DNA of 64,000 nucleotides from Sisyra terminalis (GCA_958496175.1 OY292277.1:49983050-50047049); one strand, 5' to 3'. Counted from the first letter of the stretch, positions 47,497-59,355 are shown. Notes: generated by a model not told the origin, from the letters alone. Translations and numbers: made by a program.

Positions 47497-50400
47497 CTGT
47501 AAGAGAAAAATTAAATTCATTTTTTGTTACATACATTAAATGGAAAAAAATTTCGACTAAATTCATATTGACAATAACAGGGGAAAAAGCTCAATGAGCA
47601 AAAAGCTCATTGATAATCAACATATCCTTTTTTGGGAGAGGGAAGTTTGTAAAGTTTTAAGTTTCATATCTTTCTTATATAAAAGGAAATATTTTATTTT
47701 ACTTAGAAGAAAAAGGTTAAATTTAAAAAAAACCTTTTTGAAGAAAAAGGGTTTGGACCAAAGGACAATTAATTTTCTTTTCTAAAGAGGTGAAGTGGTT
47801 GGTTATTGGTAAAGCTTGCCTTATGCAAGTTTTAAGTGACTGCAAAAAACTGGCATTTATTTTTCTGGTGAATGCAATTTTAATTGTAGAAACAATAATT
47901 ATTAACGAAAATATATTTAAAAAATGGAATGTTTAAGTCGCCAAAAAATTTCAAATATGGTCGAGAAAAAGGTGTTAAAGGAACCAAATTCGAGACAGTA
48001 AAGACGATGAATTGATATACAAACCATCAAAGAAATTGAAGAAAATTTATACTTGAAAATCATTGATCGAATAAAAAAAACTTTGATTATGATATTGGCT
48101 TTTATTTGGTTTACAAAATTGAATATAAATTGGTTCCAGAAACTTTAATTTTTTGTTGGAAAAAAGCATCACTTTTGGGTGCATACAATGGTAAACTTTG
48201 ACTAACGAAACTGCACTAAATGCCTCGAAATTAAAGATGAGATTTATATCTGTGATTGTAGTTTAAAAAATAGCGATTAATTCAACAAAAATTGTGCAAA
48301 ATTACGGGGTACCAACAAAAATAATCTTGTAAAAATTTGTTTAAAAAATAAGAATATGTTAAGGATTTTCTTGATATATTGAAGAATGATACATCAAAAT
48401 GTTCTTCAACCAAAAAAAAAAAATAAAAATAAAATTAAGAATTGTAAGTTGAGTGTTTTAAATAATTTTGGAAAATTATTTTTCTCAAAAAATCGAAGAT
48501 AATGTACGGAAAATCATTAGTTTTTGAATCATAAAAATAAGACATCTTCTACTGCTTTGTATCTTCTAATGCATCAAAGTTCAACTCTTCAAAATGCATT
48601 AAATGCATCATAATAGAGGTGAAATTGAAATCTATTATTGTATCAAAATTATGAAGGGAAAATCTTTTCTTGAATCATAATAATAACTCACCTCTCATGG
48701 CATTGGTTCGTTAAATATACCAAAAATTCAACCCTTATTTTTCCAAAACCCATAGCCATTAGCCACCATCAATCTTTTAAACTAAAGAAACATCGTTCAG
48801 GATGAACCGTTTAAGCTGAATTGACAAAGAATTTAAAAGTTATTCGAGAAATTTGAATCTAAACACATTATTTCCCAAAAAACAGCAAAGTTTATTGGTG
48901 GAAAGTCTTTCGTTTTTGAATAGAAACTATAAGTTATCTCCCATTGCATTTTAACCCATAAGACTGCATTAAAATGCATCATACTGGAGATGAAACTTGA
49001 ATCAAGGATTAAAACCCATTAACCATCGAATAATCAAGAGAAAATTAAGGGAAACATGTTAAATTAAAATATAAACGATATAAACGTATGTTTATATTTT
49101 TTTCCTGAATTATAGTGGTGTGATGTATCATAAATTTCTCCCTCCAAAAAAATACTGCCAATAAGGGATGATTGTTAAATATTTTGTTGAATATTTTATA
49201 CATCATTTTCGAGAACTTATTGGCCTCAAAAGATTAAGATTATAAGGGAAGAATTTTGTTTTAAGTCTTTATTATAACTCGGTTCCACGGTTAAGTATTG
49301 GTTGGTCTCTGTCCATTGTTGCATCAATAAAATCATAATTTGTAGAAAAATACAGGTGATCTTAATTTTTTAGTCAGAAATTTTAGATATTAGAAAATTG
49401 TAGGTTTAGAGAATTAAAAAATTTTAATTCCCATTGCCTGATTAGATCAAATCTACAAGTGGTTTTTAATGAGGAAAACTTCGAAAAGAAGAAACTCGAT
49501 TCCATATTTGACCCCCCTAACAAAATACCCGCAGACCAAATATCTCTTAGAAGGAAAACTTTAATTATATATCCAGATAAAGGAATATTTGACACAATTA
49601 CGATTATTTCGGAGCCACGATTTTAAAACGGAAACTTATAGATTTTGACGAAGTTAATCGAAAAGAAGAAATCTTTTTCTTTCAATACTTAAAAAGTGAA
49701 CAGAGGATTTGTTTCGCTTTATTCGATAGATTTATGATGATTTATGTACATACTATATGTATATAACTTTGTCGAAATCTATAAGAATCCGTTTTAAAAT
49801 CGTGGCTCCGAAATAATCGTAACTGTGCCAAATATTCCTTTATCTGGATATTTAATTAAGGTTTTTCTTCTTCTAAGGGATATTTTATCCGAGGATTTTT
49901 GATCTGCGGGTATTTCGTTGGATGATCAAATATGGAACCGAGTTTTTTCTATTCGAAGTTTTCCTCATTAAAAACCACTTGTAGATTTGATGTAATCAGG
50001 CAATGAGAATTGAATTTTTCTTTATTATCTACAATTTTTGACTAAAAAATTAGGACCACCTATATTTTTCTACTAATCATGACTTTATTGGTGCAACAAT
50101 ATGCACAGGGACCAACCAATACTTAAAAGTAAAATAACATCTTTTAAGCTTTCTTATTAATTATGCAAATAATGGAAAATTCATGTAATTTAATGTACGA
50201 CGATGCATCTTGCATTTGTCCCATTTCTTTAAAAAAAAAAATTTTCTAGAGAATTTCAATTTTTGCTAAGGCGAAAACTTTCTACATCTAAATGTACGAA
50301 GATTCTTAAAAATCTAAATAATTTTTCTTCCAAATTCTTCTCCACATATTCTTAAACCAAATTTGGCAAATTGGGAAAACTACCCCGAAATGTATCAACC

Positions 50401-53400
50401 GTATAATAGCCAAATGACGAGTAGTCTTCAGGAAAAAAACATTTTTCGCCCAAATTTTCCTTTTAAAACAAACTTTTACCCCAATTTTTATATAACTAAA
50501 AAAAGTCTCGATGGAATAAGGACTTATTTCATCATCCCAACAAATTCCTGTTATTGTCAATATGATCGATCATTTAATGATAAAACCAAGACCAAAAAAA
50601 AAATTTCGACTCACCGTTTGTTTTCGTTCCCAACTCTTGATGGCCGACTTGTACTTTTCGAACTCATGACACCAGTCGGAGTAGATTTTTTGGTACTCGT
50701 TACTTTTCGATGGTGGTGTACAACGATGAGCGTCCACCGTAATATTAAACGAGCACAACAATGCACCACCCATCCAACATTCGTAGCGACCAGCATCAGC
50801 TTCCGTCACCGAAATGATCACCAAACCGTGGTCGGAGGTCTCAATATATTTGTCCGGTCTGTGAACAAATTTTTAAAGAATATTTTTTTGGTCAATGATA
50901 AGAAAATTTGAGTAACTACCGATAGACAATTTTGTATTGTCCCTTTTCTTTTGAGTACTGCACCCAGATGACGGTTTGATCATTGAGGACTTCTGGCATT
51001 TTTGCGAAGCAGCTCAAGTGCATACTTTGGCCCCAAGTGGCTACCATCTTCTTCTTGACGACACTCGTGTCGCAAATGCCTGGTGTTTGATTGCCAACGT
51101 CTTGTAGTAAACTAAGAGGAAAAAATGGAAATTTTCTTTGAAGACTTCTATAGTCAATAGGTAACCACTGCATAAACTTTTGTTGGACATCAAAATAAGA
51201 TTTTTTCGCTGACTTTGAACAGTTACACTGTGTATTAGACTGATTCGAAAAAAATTATGATTTTTTTTTATTAATTATATCGAAAATATTGTTGGGAATG
51301 ACAAAAAAAAAATCCTGTGAAAGTTTAAGCTCTTAATATTAATATTAAGAGGTGCCGCATCGCAAACTTCGATTTTCCATTTAAATAACATGGGAACAAT
51401 ATTCTCTTGCACTTTGGAATTTTATAGCTCACGTTAGTGACAATATTTCGGAATAACCAATGTATATTCTTGCAGAAAATTGAAAGATCTACAAAAAAGG
51501 TTGATTACAAATTTTTGATATATTTATTCCTTCAAAAGTTATGCGAAGCCAAAGTTGAACTAAAGATAAGTTTTAATATTTTTTCAATTTTTTGACGCAA
51601 CCATCAGTTTTATGAGAAAATTTGATAGGACAATTCTTGTAGAGCACTTAATTTCCAATAACTTATACCTGCAAAAGTTTTTGATATTTTTCACAGGTCC
51701 TAAGTTATTTGCTTTAAACTGAAAATTTCCTGACTTATTATATTTTTAATAGAAAAATTATTTTTTTTATTTCAATTAAAAAACTTAGGACCTGTGAAAA
51801 ATATCAAAAAAATTTTATAGGATATTTTTTGTAGAGCACTTTTTTTCCTATAACTTATCTCTATAAAAGTTTTTGATATTTTTCACAGGTCCTAAGTTAT
51901 TGGCATTAAACTGAAAATATAATTGTTATAATTGTTTTACTTAAATTAATAATATTCCCTGAATTATTATATGATTAACAAAATTTTTTTTTTTTTAATA
52001 TTTAGAACTTGTAAAAAATATCAAAAAGTTTTATAAAGATAAGTTATAGAAAAAAAAAGTGCTCTACAAAAAATGTCCGATAAATTTTTCTCATAAAATT
52101 GATGGTTGTGTCAAAAAATTGAAAAAATATTAAAATTTCTCTTTAGTTCAACTTTGACCTCGAATAACTTTTGAAGGAATAAATATATCGAAAACTTTTT
52201 AGATATCTTTTTTGTAGATCGTTCAATTTTCTACAAGAATATACCTTGGTCATTCCGAAATATTGTCACCAAGGTGAGCTAAAAAACTCCAAAGTGCAAG
52301 AGAATATTGTTCCCATATAATTAAAATGGAAAATCGAAATTTGCGATGCGGCACCTCTTAATATTAAGACTTTAAACTTTCACAGGATTTTTTTTTGTCA
52401 TTCCCAACAATATTTTCGATATAATTAAGAAAAAAAAAATCATATTTTTTTTTTGAATCAGTCTACTGTGTAAACAATATATTTATTGCGGTCCAATTTA
52501 TGTAGTATAATTTAATATAATAATATATAAAAATCATACCGTTGACATAAATTTGAACAGATGTTCAAACAAAAATATTCGTGACGTATAGCCCAGATAC
52601 TTGTTTTGATTGCCAAGCAATCTTCTTCAGTGGTCATCAAGTAGTTTGGATCACTCCGTAACGGCTTTGTGATGATTCACGCTTTGTGAATTATCACAAA
52701 GCACCACTTAAGAAGATTGCGTGGCAATCGAAATACGTATCTGGGCAATACGCCACGAATATTTTTGTTTGAAATTTTGTTCAAATTTATGTTTGTGGTA
52801 TGATTTTTATATATTATTATATTAAATTATACTACATAAATTGGACATTTGGACCGTAGTCTATATATTGTATACACAGTTTGTTGGAGATATAAAAGAC
52901 TAACCCGTAAGAATATGGTTTACAAATGTTTGTATCCTTATCCCATCCACAGTAGGGGTCGCGGACACATCTCACACAACTATCGTAACGACGGCTGCAT
53001 ACGGCCAAATCCACCTGTTTGATTCGATAATCGGTGGCGATGTAAAGTGAATTGTGTTCGCCGGATATTTCCATCGCTTGTATGGCCTCACCAGGTGTCA
53101 CATCATATACATCTAATAAATTCGATTGGCTAACGCCTTCATTGTCATACCACTGGACAACTTTGTGCACTTGTCCTTCATCTAGATACCAAAAAAAAAT
53201 GCATGGAAAGTTTTGATAAAAAACCTAGTTCTAATAGATATAAGTTCGTACTTGTTCCGGCATAGAAGACATTGTACATGGTATCCGCTTCAATAATATT
53301 CACCGTCAAGACATCGACGACCAGTTTCGAGAAGAATACGTCCCGCTTAAAATAGACAGGTTTATCATTTTCATGGGCCACTGCACCATCCATGAGCGGA

Positions 53401-56400
53401 TGCGAGCGTATAAAGTTTAAGACGGTGTCGGGCAAAGTTTCAGTGTCGTTAACACAAGTTCCCGGCCTCGGTTCAGGGACTTTGCCGCTTAATACGGGCA
53501 ACCATGCAGAACTAGACGAGGCCTGCTCTTTGAATTTGCCCGAAAACGCGTTTTGAATATCGTCAATGGTAAATGTACAAATGGCCGAGCCCATTAAACC
53601 GTTGCTCGATGTTGTGAATGTCCCATAAAATTTATTATCGTCGCCAGGAACTTTGTAAATACTTTCTGCAAATAAAAGTCGTACATTTCGTATACCATAT
53701 AGCTGGAAACTTGAACAAAGCGGAGGATATTTCATGTGCAATACATACGAATTTCGTTGAAGTAGAACGGGAATTCGCCGGGAATTGAGCAATTCAGGCG
53801 AGCTTTTAAGTACGTGGCCCAATTTTGATTAAGTATATTCTTGCCACCTGTATCCTTTTTACAAACACGTGCCACACGTGAATAAACGCTTTTCCCACAA
53901 TTGATATATTCAACGGCCGTTTCCCGAAAGAAAAACAACACAAACTCCCCAATATCAAAGGAACCAACGAAATTTGGTTCTAAAAAAAAAACACTTAATT
54001 AATTCCCCAAAAATCTCACAGCAAAATGAAAAACATACTATCCAGCCATTTTGAGTCGTACTTCAACGTCCGCTTGAAACTATATTCACGACGACCGGTC
54101 GTTAAATTGTGGAGGTCCGTTCGAAATATTACAGTATCGGCTTTGGTGAATTCCGCATTTGTGCCGGAATAAAGTCCAGGAAGTTCACCGGGATTGCCGT
54201 GTTCGACCCACACCGCTGTGGAATTATCGGCTGGGTCGTACGGACATTTGGCAATACCCAAACCAATTCCTGGCACATATTCGTGGCGAGGTAAATGCGT
54301 TAAATTCGACTAAATCGAAAAAAAATAATAATTCATCACTTTTATTGATCTCAGTAGATTTTTTTAAAAGACTTACATAGACGACCCAATCTTTGGGACT
54401 GTGGGCATTTGTGCCACAAAGATAAAGCCGTTGACCATCTCCCATCGGTTGGATTACTCGAATATGATTTCGGCAATCGAAATACTAAATTAACAATAAA
54501 AATAGATTTACAGATGGAATTTTTCTTCAAGTTGTATTACTCAGCAAACAGGAAGAATTTTGAGGACAGAAATATCCGATTTAGATAATTTTCGTTGTTC
54601 TAATATTAGGGGAACCGGAAAGTATTATCGTTTTTTCGATATACAATTAAAACATAAAATTTTGTTATAACTTTTGATTTTAAATCAATGATATAATCAG
54701 CATCAATAGTATCAAAAGTATCAATAGTAGACTGAATCAAAAAAATCGACTAGTTCAACAACGAAAAAAAACAATAATTTAATTTTTTTCTCAACTATAA
54801 TTGTGAATAACTGTTGAAAAAGTGATTTTATGTAAAAACGTTAAGAAACCTTTTTTGTAGAACAGACAATTTCCTTTAAGAATCCATATTGTTCATTTCT
54901 ATATATTTATTTGTTCGTTAGTTACAAAATTCTACAATAAAGAAGATAAATCAAAAAATTATATCAATGTTTGAAGCTTGATTATTCGGAAAAGGCATAT
55001 CTGACAAAAAAATTTAACGAGGCGTTTTTTGTAGGAAATTTAATTTTCTATAAATATATGTGCAGATGATTTTTTTTAACTTGATAATTTGACAGCACTG
55101 ACGCAAAAATGAAAGCACAAATAAAAAATCGAAATTAAAGATGATAGACCTCTTAATATTAATATTAAGGGTTCAAACCTTCCCGATAACTTTTTTTTGT
55201 CATCGTGAACAATATTTTCGATATACTTTTAAAAAAAAAATAGTCGATTTTTTTGGCCCAGTCTAATATTTATATTATTTAAACCATATTAAAGCTAATG
55301 TTTTTATGCAATTATATCAAGTAACGTATCAAACATTCGAGCTTTTTCTAAGTAGTTCCATAGGGCTTATAAAATAAACTTAAAAGCTTTCCATTGTAGG
55401 AAAAATAAGGAATGAAATCATTAAGAAAAAATTTAAATTTCTGGTCTAAAACCATAACTGTTAAGATCCTGAAGAAATCAGCGACTCTTCCATCAATGAA
55501 CTATGCTAAAGGCATAAATATTGGTTCAATGTACATTAGACTGATCCAGAAAAAAAGGATAATTTTTTTTTTCTTAATTATACCGAAAATATTGTTGGGA
55601 ATGACAAAAAAATCCTGTGAATGTTTAAGCTCTTAATATTAATATTAAGAGGTGCCGCATCGCAAATTTCGATTTTCCATTTTAATTATATGGGAACAAT
55701 ATTCTCTTGCACTTGGGAGTTTTTTAGCTCACGTTGATGACAATATTTCGGAATGACCAAGGTATATTCTTGTAGAAAATTGAACGATTTACAAAAAAGG
55801 TCTCGGACAAGTTTTTGATATATTTGTTTCGTTAAAAGTTATTCGAGGTCAAAGTTGAACTAAAGAGAAATTTAAATATGTTTTCAATTCTTTGATGCAA
55901 CCATCAATTTTATGAGAAAATTTTATAGGGAATTTTTTGTAGAGCACTTATTTTCCTATAACTTATCTCTATAAAAGTTTTTGTTATTTTTCACAGGTCC
56001 TAAGTTATTTGCATTAAACTAAAAATCCCCTGAATTATTATATTTTTAACATAAAAAATATTTTTTTTATTTTATTAAATAGCTTAGAACCTGTAAAAAA
56101 TATCAAAAACTTTTATGAACATAAGTTATAGAAAAAAAAAAATGCTCTACAAAAAATGTCCTATAAAATTTTCTCATAAAATTGATGGTTGCGTCAAAAA
56201 ATTGAAAAAATATTAAATATCTCTTTAGTTCAACTTTGACCTCGAATAACTTTTGAAGGAATAAATATATCAAAAACTTGTACGAAGACCTTTTTTGTAG
56301 ATCGTTCAATTTTCTACAAGAATATACCTTGGTCATTCCGAAAAATTGTCACCAACGTGAGCTATAAAATTCCAAAGTGCAAGAGAATATTATTCCCATG

Positions 56401-57494
56401 TTATTTAAATGGAAAATCGAAATGCTTGCGAAAGCTTAAACTTTCACAGGATTTCTTTTTGTCATTCCCAACAAAAATTTCGATATAATTAAGAAAAAAA
56501 AATCATATTTTTTTTTTGGATCAGTTTAATATACATATGTTTAATATAATATCCATTGAAGAACATTTCTGGGCAATTCGTACAATTATAGTATCGTATC
56601 TGACAAGTTGTAGTAGTACGATGCATTATTTTGATCAAAGACCATTTTTTTTTTCATGGAAGTGAGGCAATTTAGTTGGATCAGTTCATAACGTAGATTT
56701 ATTTCATTTAAACCACATTAAAGCTAATTTTTCATGCAATTTTATCGAGTAACGTATCAAATTTTCGAGCTTTTTCTAAGTAGTTCCATAGGGCTTATAA
56801 AATGAACTTAAGAGCTTTCCATTGCAAGAAAAATAAGGATTGAAATCATTAAAAAAAGTTTTAAATTTCCGGTGTTAAATGAAAATGTTAAGATCCTGAG
56901 GAAATCAGCGATTCTTCCATCAATGAGCTATGTTAAAGACATAAAAATTGGTTTAATGTACATATGTTTAATATAATATGTGGTTCACGTTTAGCCCGGA
57001 GTATATTACCCGGATTACGATGTCCGACGCTGATTTCCTCAAGTTGGAGTTGGACGACGTGAGCCGGACGAAGTCCTCTCTTACAAACCCGGATACAAAC
57101 TCTGTATATTAAAGCTGTCCATATATCTGGAACACGCTTTGTACTTGATCCCCTGTTTGCTGGCAAGTAATACTTGCAATGTGGTGTGGGTTTTTGTATT
57201 GATTTTATGTGAGATATGTGTTAGACAGTTCGACATTTCTAATGCACATTATCCGTGTGATTTCAAATTATGTTCCCACCAAATGTTAACGTGGCTTACC
57301 TCCGATTTGCCCTTGGATACACAATTAGCCACATCACTCGGCTCCAGATTTAGCGCGTCTTTCTGCAATTTGGATGAAGAAAAAATAGACCAATGGTAGA
57401 CACATGTTTCTTGGAAATAATTGGAGAAAAAAGCTCACTTACCTTGCAATCCGTTTGGCTTATGTTTCCGAGATTTAAACGGTATACGTGATCC
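47425..57494 (-). CDS. Sema2a: Semaphorin-2A-like secreted guidance ligand (partial, 10 exons, 5' end missing)
   Basis: This encodes a secreted class-2 semaphorin, an extracellular ligand that steers axons, classically through plexin receptors. Ten exons encode 640 residues: 57,494-57,443; 57,362-57,300; 54,484-54,377; 54,309-54,039; 53,979-53,749; 53,665-53,252; 53,181-52,905; 51,111-50,920; 50,858-50,615; 47,496-47,425. Every border is GT/AG and all phases join. From the first in-window residue, the Sema domain runs to about 440, the PSI domain is 441-466 (five Cys, CGWD), and the Ig domain has Cys506 and Cys563 with DAGRYEC. A Cys/Trp tail (YSDWCHEFEKYK, 595-606) and a Gln/Asn-rich end follow. 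There is no transmembrane segment after the Ig domain, as expected for class 2. Missing are the signal peptide and the first part of the Sema domain, whose exons were not found up to 64,000. Sema-2a versus 2b cannot be decided. Confidence 0.96.
47497..50614. other. Sema-2A last intron, 3.1 kb
   Basis: It contains AT-rich DNA, two loosely similar blocks with AATGCAT-rich motifs (48,570-48,620 and 48,945-48,985) and the foldback element at 49.3-50.1 kb. No other coding sequence is recognised. An acceptor-like CAG at 50,540 would give a seven-residue ending that does not resemble the family. Confidence 0.8.
49291..50126. mobile_element. foldback element P2 in Sema-2A intron
   Basis: TTAAGTATTGGTTGGTCTCT at 49,291 pairs with AGGGACCAACCAATACTTAA at 50,107-50,126. 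Pairing continues through GGAGCCACGATTTTAAAACG near 49,611 and its inverse near 49,790, to a centre near 49,708. It has no protein and lacks the TTAATATTAATATTAA motif of the X and Y families. Confidence 0.85.
50615..50858 (-). CDS. Sema2a: Sema-2A exon, second half of Ig domain and C-terminal tail
   Basis: It reads PDKYIETSDHGLVIISV, then EADAGRYECWMGG, HRCTPPSKSNEYQKIYSDWC and SAIKSWERKQT. It ends exactly on a codon at the GTGAGT donor, so the protein must continue in another exon. Confidence 0.96.
50920..51111 (-). CDS. Sema2a: Sema-2A exon, first half of Ig domain
   Basis: It reads LLQDVGNQTPGICD, then SVVKKKMVATWGQ, LSCFAK and the tryptophan motif VIWVQYSKEKG. It contains the first Ig cysteine and Trp521. 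It joins the next exon through a split Arg codon. Confidence 0.96.
51236..52464. mobile_element. foldback element X in Sema-2A intron
   Basis: It starts TTAGACTGATTC and ends GAATCAGTCT, flanked by perfect 8-bp ACTGTGTA repeats (51,228-51,235 and 52,465-52,472). The centre is expanded by an extra inverted copy of the GTCCTAAGTTATT segment, which makes it longer than other X copies. The ACTGTGTA target lies inside the end of element Z2, so X is nested in Z. Confidence 0.9.
52465..52880. mobile_element. palindromic element Z2 in Sema-2A intron
   Basis: It matches Z at 34.1-34.5 kb, including the inverted repeat and both hammerhead-like positions. The cores are mutated here: GAAA has become AAAA on one side, and CTGAAGA has become CTTAAGA on the other. 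It ends 24 bases from the PSI exon donor. Confidence 0.8.
52905..53181 (-). CDS. Sema2a: Sema-2A exon, end of Sema domain and PSI domain
   Basis: It reads EGQVHKVVQWYDNEG, then AIQAMEISGEH, YIATDYRIKQVDLAVC and the PSI core CVRCVRDPYCGWD. The donor is GTTAGT at 52,904, only 24 bases from element Z2. Confidence 0.97.
53252..53665 (-). CDS. Sema2a: Sema-2A exon, Sema domain
   Basis: It includes SIYKVPGDDNKFYGTF, GSAICTFTIDDIQNAF, KVPEPRPGTC and NFIRSHPLMDGAV. RPG.C and HPLMD are class-typical motifs. It is the longest exon, 414 bp. Confidence 0.97.
53749..53979 (-). CDS. Sema2a: Sema-2A exon, Sema domain
   Basis: It reads PNFVGSFDIGEFVLFFFRE, then ETAVEYINCGK, YSRVARVCKKDTGG and ATYLKARLNCS. 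FFFRE..VE and the RVARVCK.D.GG block are strongly conserved across semaphorins. Confidence 0.97.
54039..54309 (-). CDS. Sema2a: Sema-2A exon, Sema domain
   Basis: It begins SNLTHLPRHEYVPG and includes GIAKCPYDPADNST, LYSGTNAEF and YDSKWLD. It ends after the first base of a Lys codon. Confidence 0.97.
54377..54484 (-). CDS. Sema2a: Sema-2A exon, Sema domain
   Basis: It encodes 36 residues, YFDCRNHIRVIQPM through CGTNAHSPKDWVVY, phase 0 at both ends. The CGTNA(H) motif is a hallmark of semaphorin domains. Confidence 0.96.
54728..55264 (+). mobile_element. half copy of foldback element Y in Sema-2A intron
   Basis: A short left end (TAGACTGAATCAAAAAAATC) is joined directly to the central and right part, which ends TTTGGCCCAGTCT. 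The TTAATATTAATATTAAGG palindrome lies near 55,155. Confidence 0.8.
55268..56965 (+). repeat. direct duplication in Sema-2A intron, first copy split by X
   Basis: AGCTTTTTCTAAGTAGTTCC occurs at about 55,340 and 56,769 within matching blocks of about 265 bp (55,268-55,535 and 56,698-56,965). Both end TGTACAT; the first copy continues on the far side of element X (ATACATATGTTTAATATAAT, about 56,530). Confidence 0.8.
55536..56527. mobile_element. full foldback element X in Sema-2A intron
   Basis: It starts TTAGACTGATCC and ends GGATCAGTTT, flanked by AATGTACA (55,528-55,535) and AATATACA (56,528-56,535), seven of eight matching. The left shared palindrome is intact near 55,635 and deleted from the right arm. 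No coding frame. Confidence 0.88.
56966..57299. other. GC-richer intronic stretch in Sema-2A
   Basis: Between about 56,980 and 57,290 the intron is GC-richer and not related to the repeats. A 77-codon minus frame (56,933-57,166) is not in the semaphorin frame and lacks splice support. It could be a regulatory element, which is inference. Confidence 0.35.
57300..57362 (-). CDS. Sema2a: Sema-2A exon, Sema domain
   Basis: It encodes 21 residues starting KDALNLEPSDVANC and ending SKGKSE, phase 0 at both ends, between AATTGCAG and GTAAGC. It is followed by a 2.8 kb intron full of foldback elements. Confidence 0.95.
57443..57494 (-). CDS. Sema2a: Sema-2A exon, blade 1 of Sema domain
   Basis: It encodes DHVYRLNLGNISQTDCK after one base that completes a codon split 2+1. 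The acceptor is TTTCAG and the donor GTAAGT. By analogy with fly Sema-2a the split codon should be Met (..AT|G). It is the most 5' exon found. Confidence 0.93.
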
Positions 57495-59195
57495 CTGAAA
57501 CAACAGAAACGGGATGTGAAATTTTTCTGGAAATTTGTCGTAAATTAAAGCCTACACACTAATTGAGAATGGAGAAAACAGTATGGGAATAAATGATAAT
57601 TGCCGATTAAGATTAACCGCTCGGTAATTCTTTCATTTATAGGTTTTTTGAACGTTTTAGTAGCGAAACATTTTAACGAGGTGTTTAATCTTTCGTATTT
57701 GGAAGATTATCATTAACGAAAAGAAAAAAAAACGCTGCCTTGAACAATTTTATGCCACGCTAATTGATTATTTTTTTTTTTTTTTGAATTTTTCCCTCCC
57801 GAATATGCCTAAAATGTCTACAACTATACGAGTTAATTAAAACGTCAATTAAGCATTAGAAAAACACATATTCAAAACGTAATTTATTGGGAGATTCGCT
57901 CAAATTAATTAGACATTTTGAAATTTCCGAAAATTCATTTTTAAAGCAACATATTTGTGATGTTAATTTAATGGAGAGAATTCCGAGAAAAAAACAAGTT
58001 TTTTTCCTGTTCGGTGAATAGATATGAAATTGTATGGATTGATATCAAATTTACATTTTTATAATAATCAAATTAAATATTGGAATTTTTTTTTTTTTTT
58101 TTTTTTTTTTGAAAAGTTGACGAGAAAACGTGGAAAAGTAATTTTAACAATGCAGTATTATATGTTTTAATGATTGGCGATAGCTTGAAACTTATTATTA
58201 GAAAAAAAAAATAATATGGGAAAATTTTAATTGGCTTTGTAAATTGCGTATATTTATATAATTTTATAGAAGAAGAAAAAAAAAATGTTAAATAATTATG
58301 ATATTAAAGTTTTTTTCTGGTATTTATCATCCCAAAAGAATTAATATTTTTTTTTTTTTTTTGGTCGATATTAACAATTTTTTAATCAAAATTTTTAAGT
58401 TAAATTTGGTGTGGAAATATTGGAGTTGGGAAAGCTTTTTTGTTGAAGGCCAATTCCGTTTGGAATTTTAAGGGAAATTAATCAATTAGTTGGAAAATAT
58501 TTTTCGATAAATGTTAAACTTCCCTTATTAAAGCTCTTTGGTTTTATATGGCGTAGAAAAGTTTACAAAAAACTGCAATCTTTTACTATGAAAATTAAGC
58601 GATTAATATTTGTACAAAATGGTAATTTTTTGGGGATAATTTCAAATTACTTTTACGATCTATACAATTGGAAAATATATTTTTAACTAATGGCGCTTTA
58701 GGCGACGTGAAGGGTTGTTCGCATGAGTGGAAGAATAAAGGGTTGTTTTAGGTTGTTCGGAAAATATTTTCGTTTTCTTTGGGAAAATTAAAGATAATTT
58801 CCTTATAGTATAAGTATATAAATCTTTTTTTGAATTGTTGTTCATTCTGGGCCAATATTTTTGCTTCTATTTTGGCCTATTTCTTATACATTTTGGTTGG
58901 TAAGCACCACTTCAAATCGTATGAAAACGCCAAAAATTGGATTATTTCCCGGATAACCTTAAATAAAAAGAATGTTTTCTTGCAATAGCCTAATTTTACA
59001 CTCATAAACTTTTCGGTTATTTGATGGCAAAAAATTGCTTGATAACCTGCTAAAAGCTTTTAGAGCTTTAATAAGAAGCAATGCCACACTTATCAAATAC
59101 TTCAAATCTGGCACCAACGGATTATTTATTAATGCCGATATCTAAAAAAATTTGGAGCCACTGGTATGATTTCAAAAAAAAAATGTAGGATAAAG
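57495..59195. other. upstream intron of Sema-2A, no exon seen
   Basis: I searched the minus strand for an exon ending in a split Met codon with a YVGA-like peptide and found none. The stretch has a long poly-T run near 58,087-58,110 and is AT-rich. Confidence 0.5.
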
Positions 59196-59355
59196 CAGCG
59201 TTTCCCAACATTTTTAAAGGTGACCCCTTAAAATGATTCTCTTGATTTATCATTTCCTGATTTCGACTATTACAATTTCAATTAATTTTCGTCTTAGATC
59301 TTTTGAGACATATTTACGGTCCATGGATCCTAAATTAGGAATGGTTGGGATAAGG
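59196..59355. mobile_element. hAT-like MITE relic
   Basis: CAGCGTTTCCCAACATTTTT at 59,196 resembles the start of hAT-type elements, and GGAATGGTTGGGATAAGG near 59,338 is a decayed inverse. The target duplication is not clear. Low confidence. Confidence 0.35.

Noticed and set aside
50306..50560. Possible alternative last exon of Sema-2A after an acceptor-like CAG near 50,540
   Set aside because: In the required phase it would add only seven residues (EFVGMMK) with no resemblance to the family; the 47.4 kb exon fits far better.
33059..56527. Protein-coding capacity of the X and Y foldback elements
   Set aside because: Open frames in the arms are short, broken at different points in each copy and show no transposase motif.
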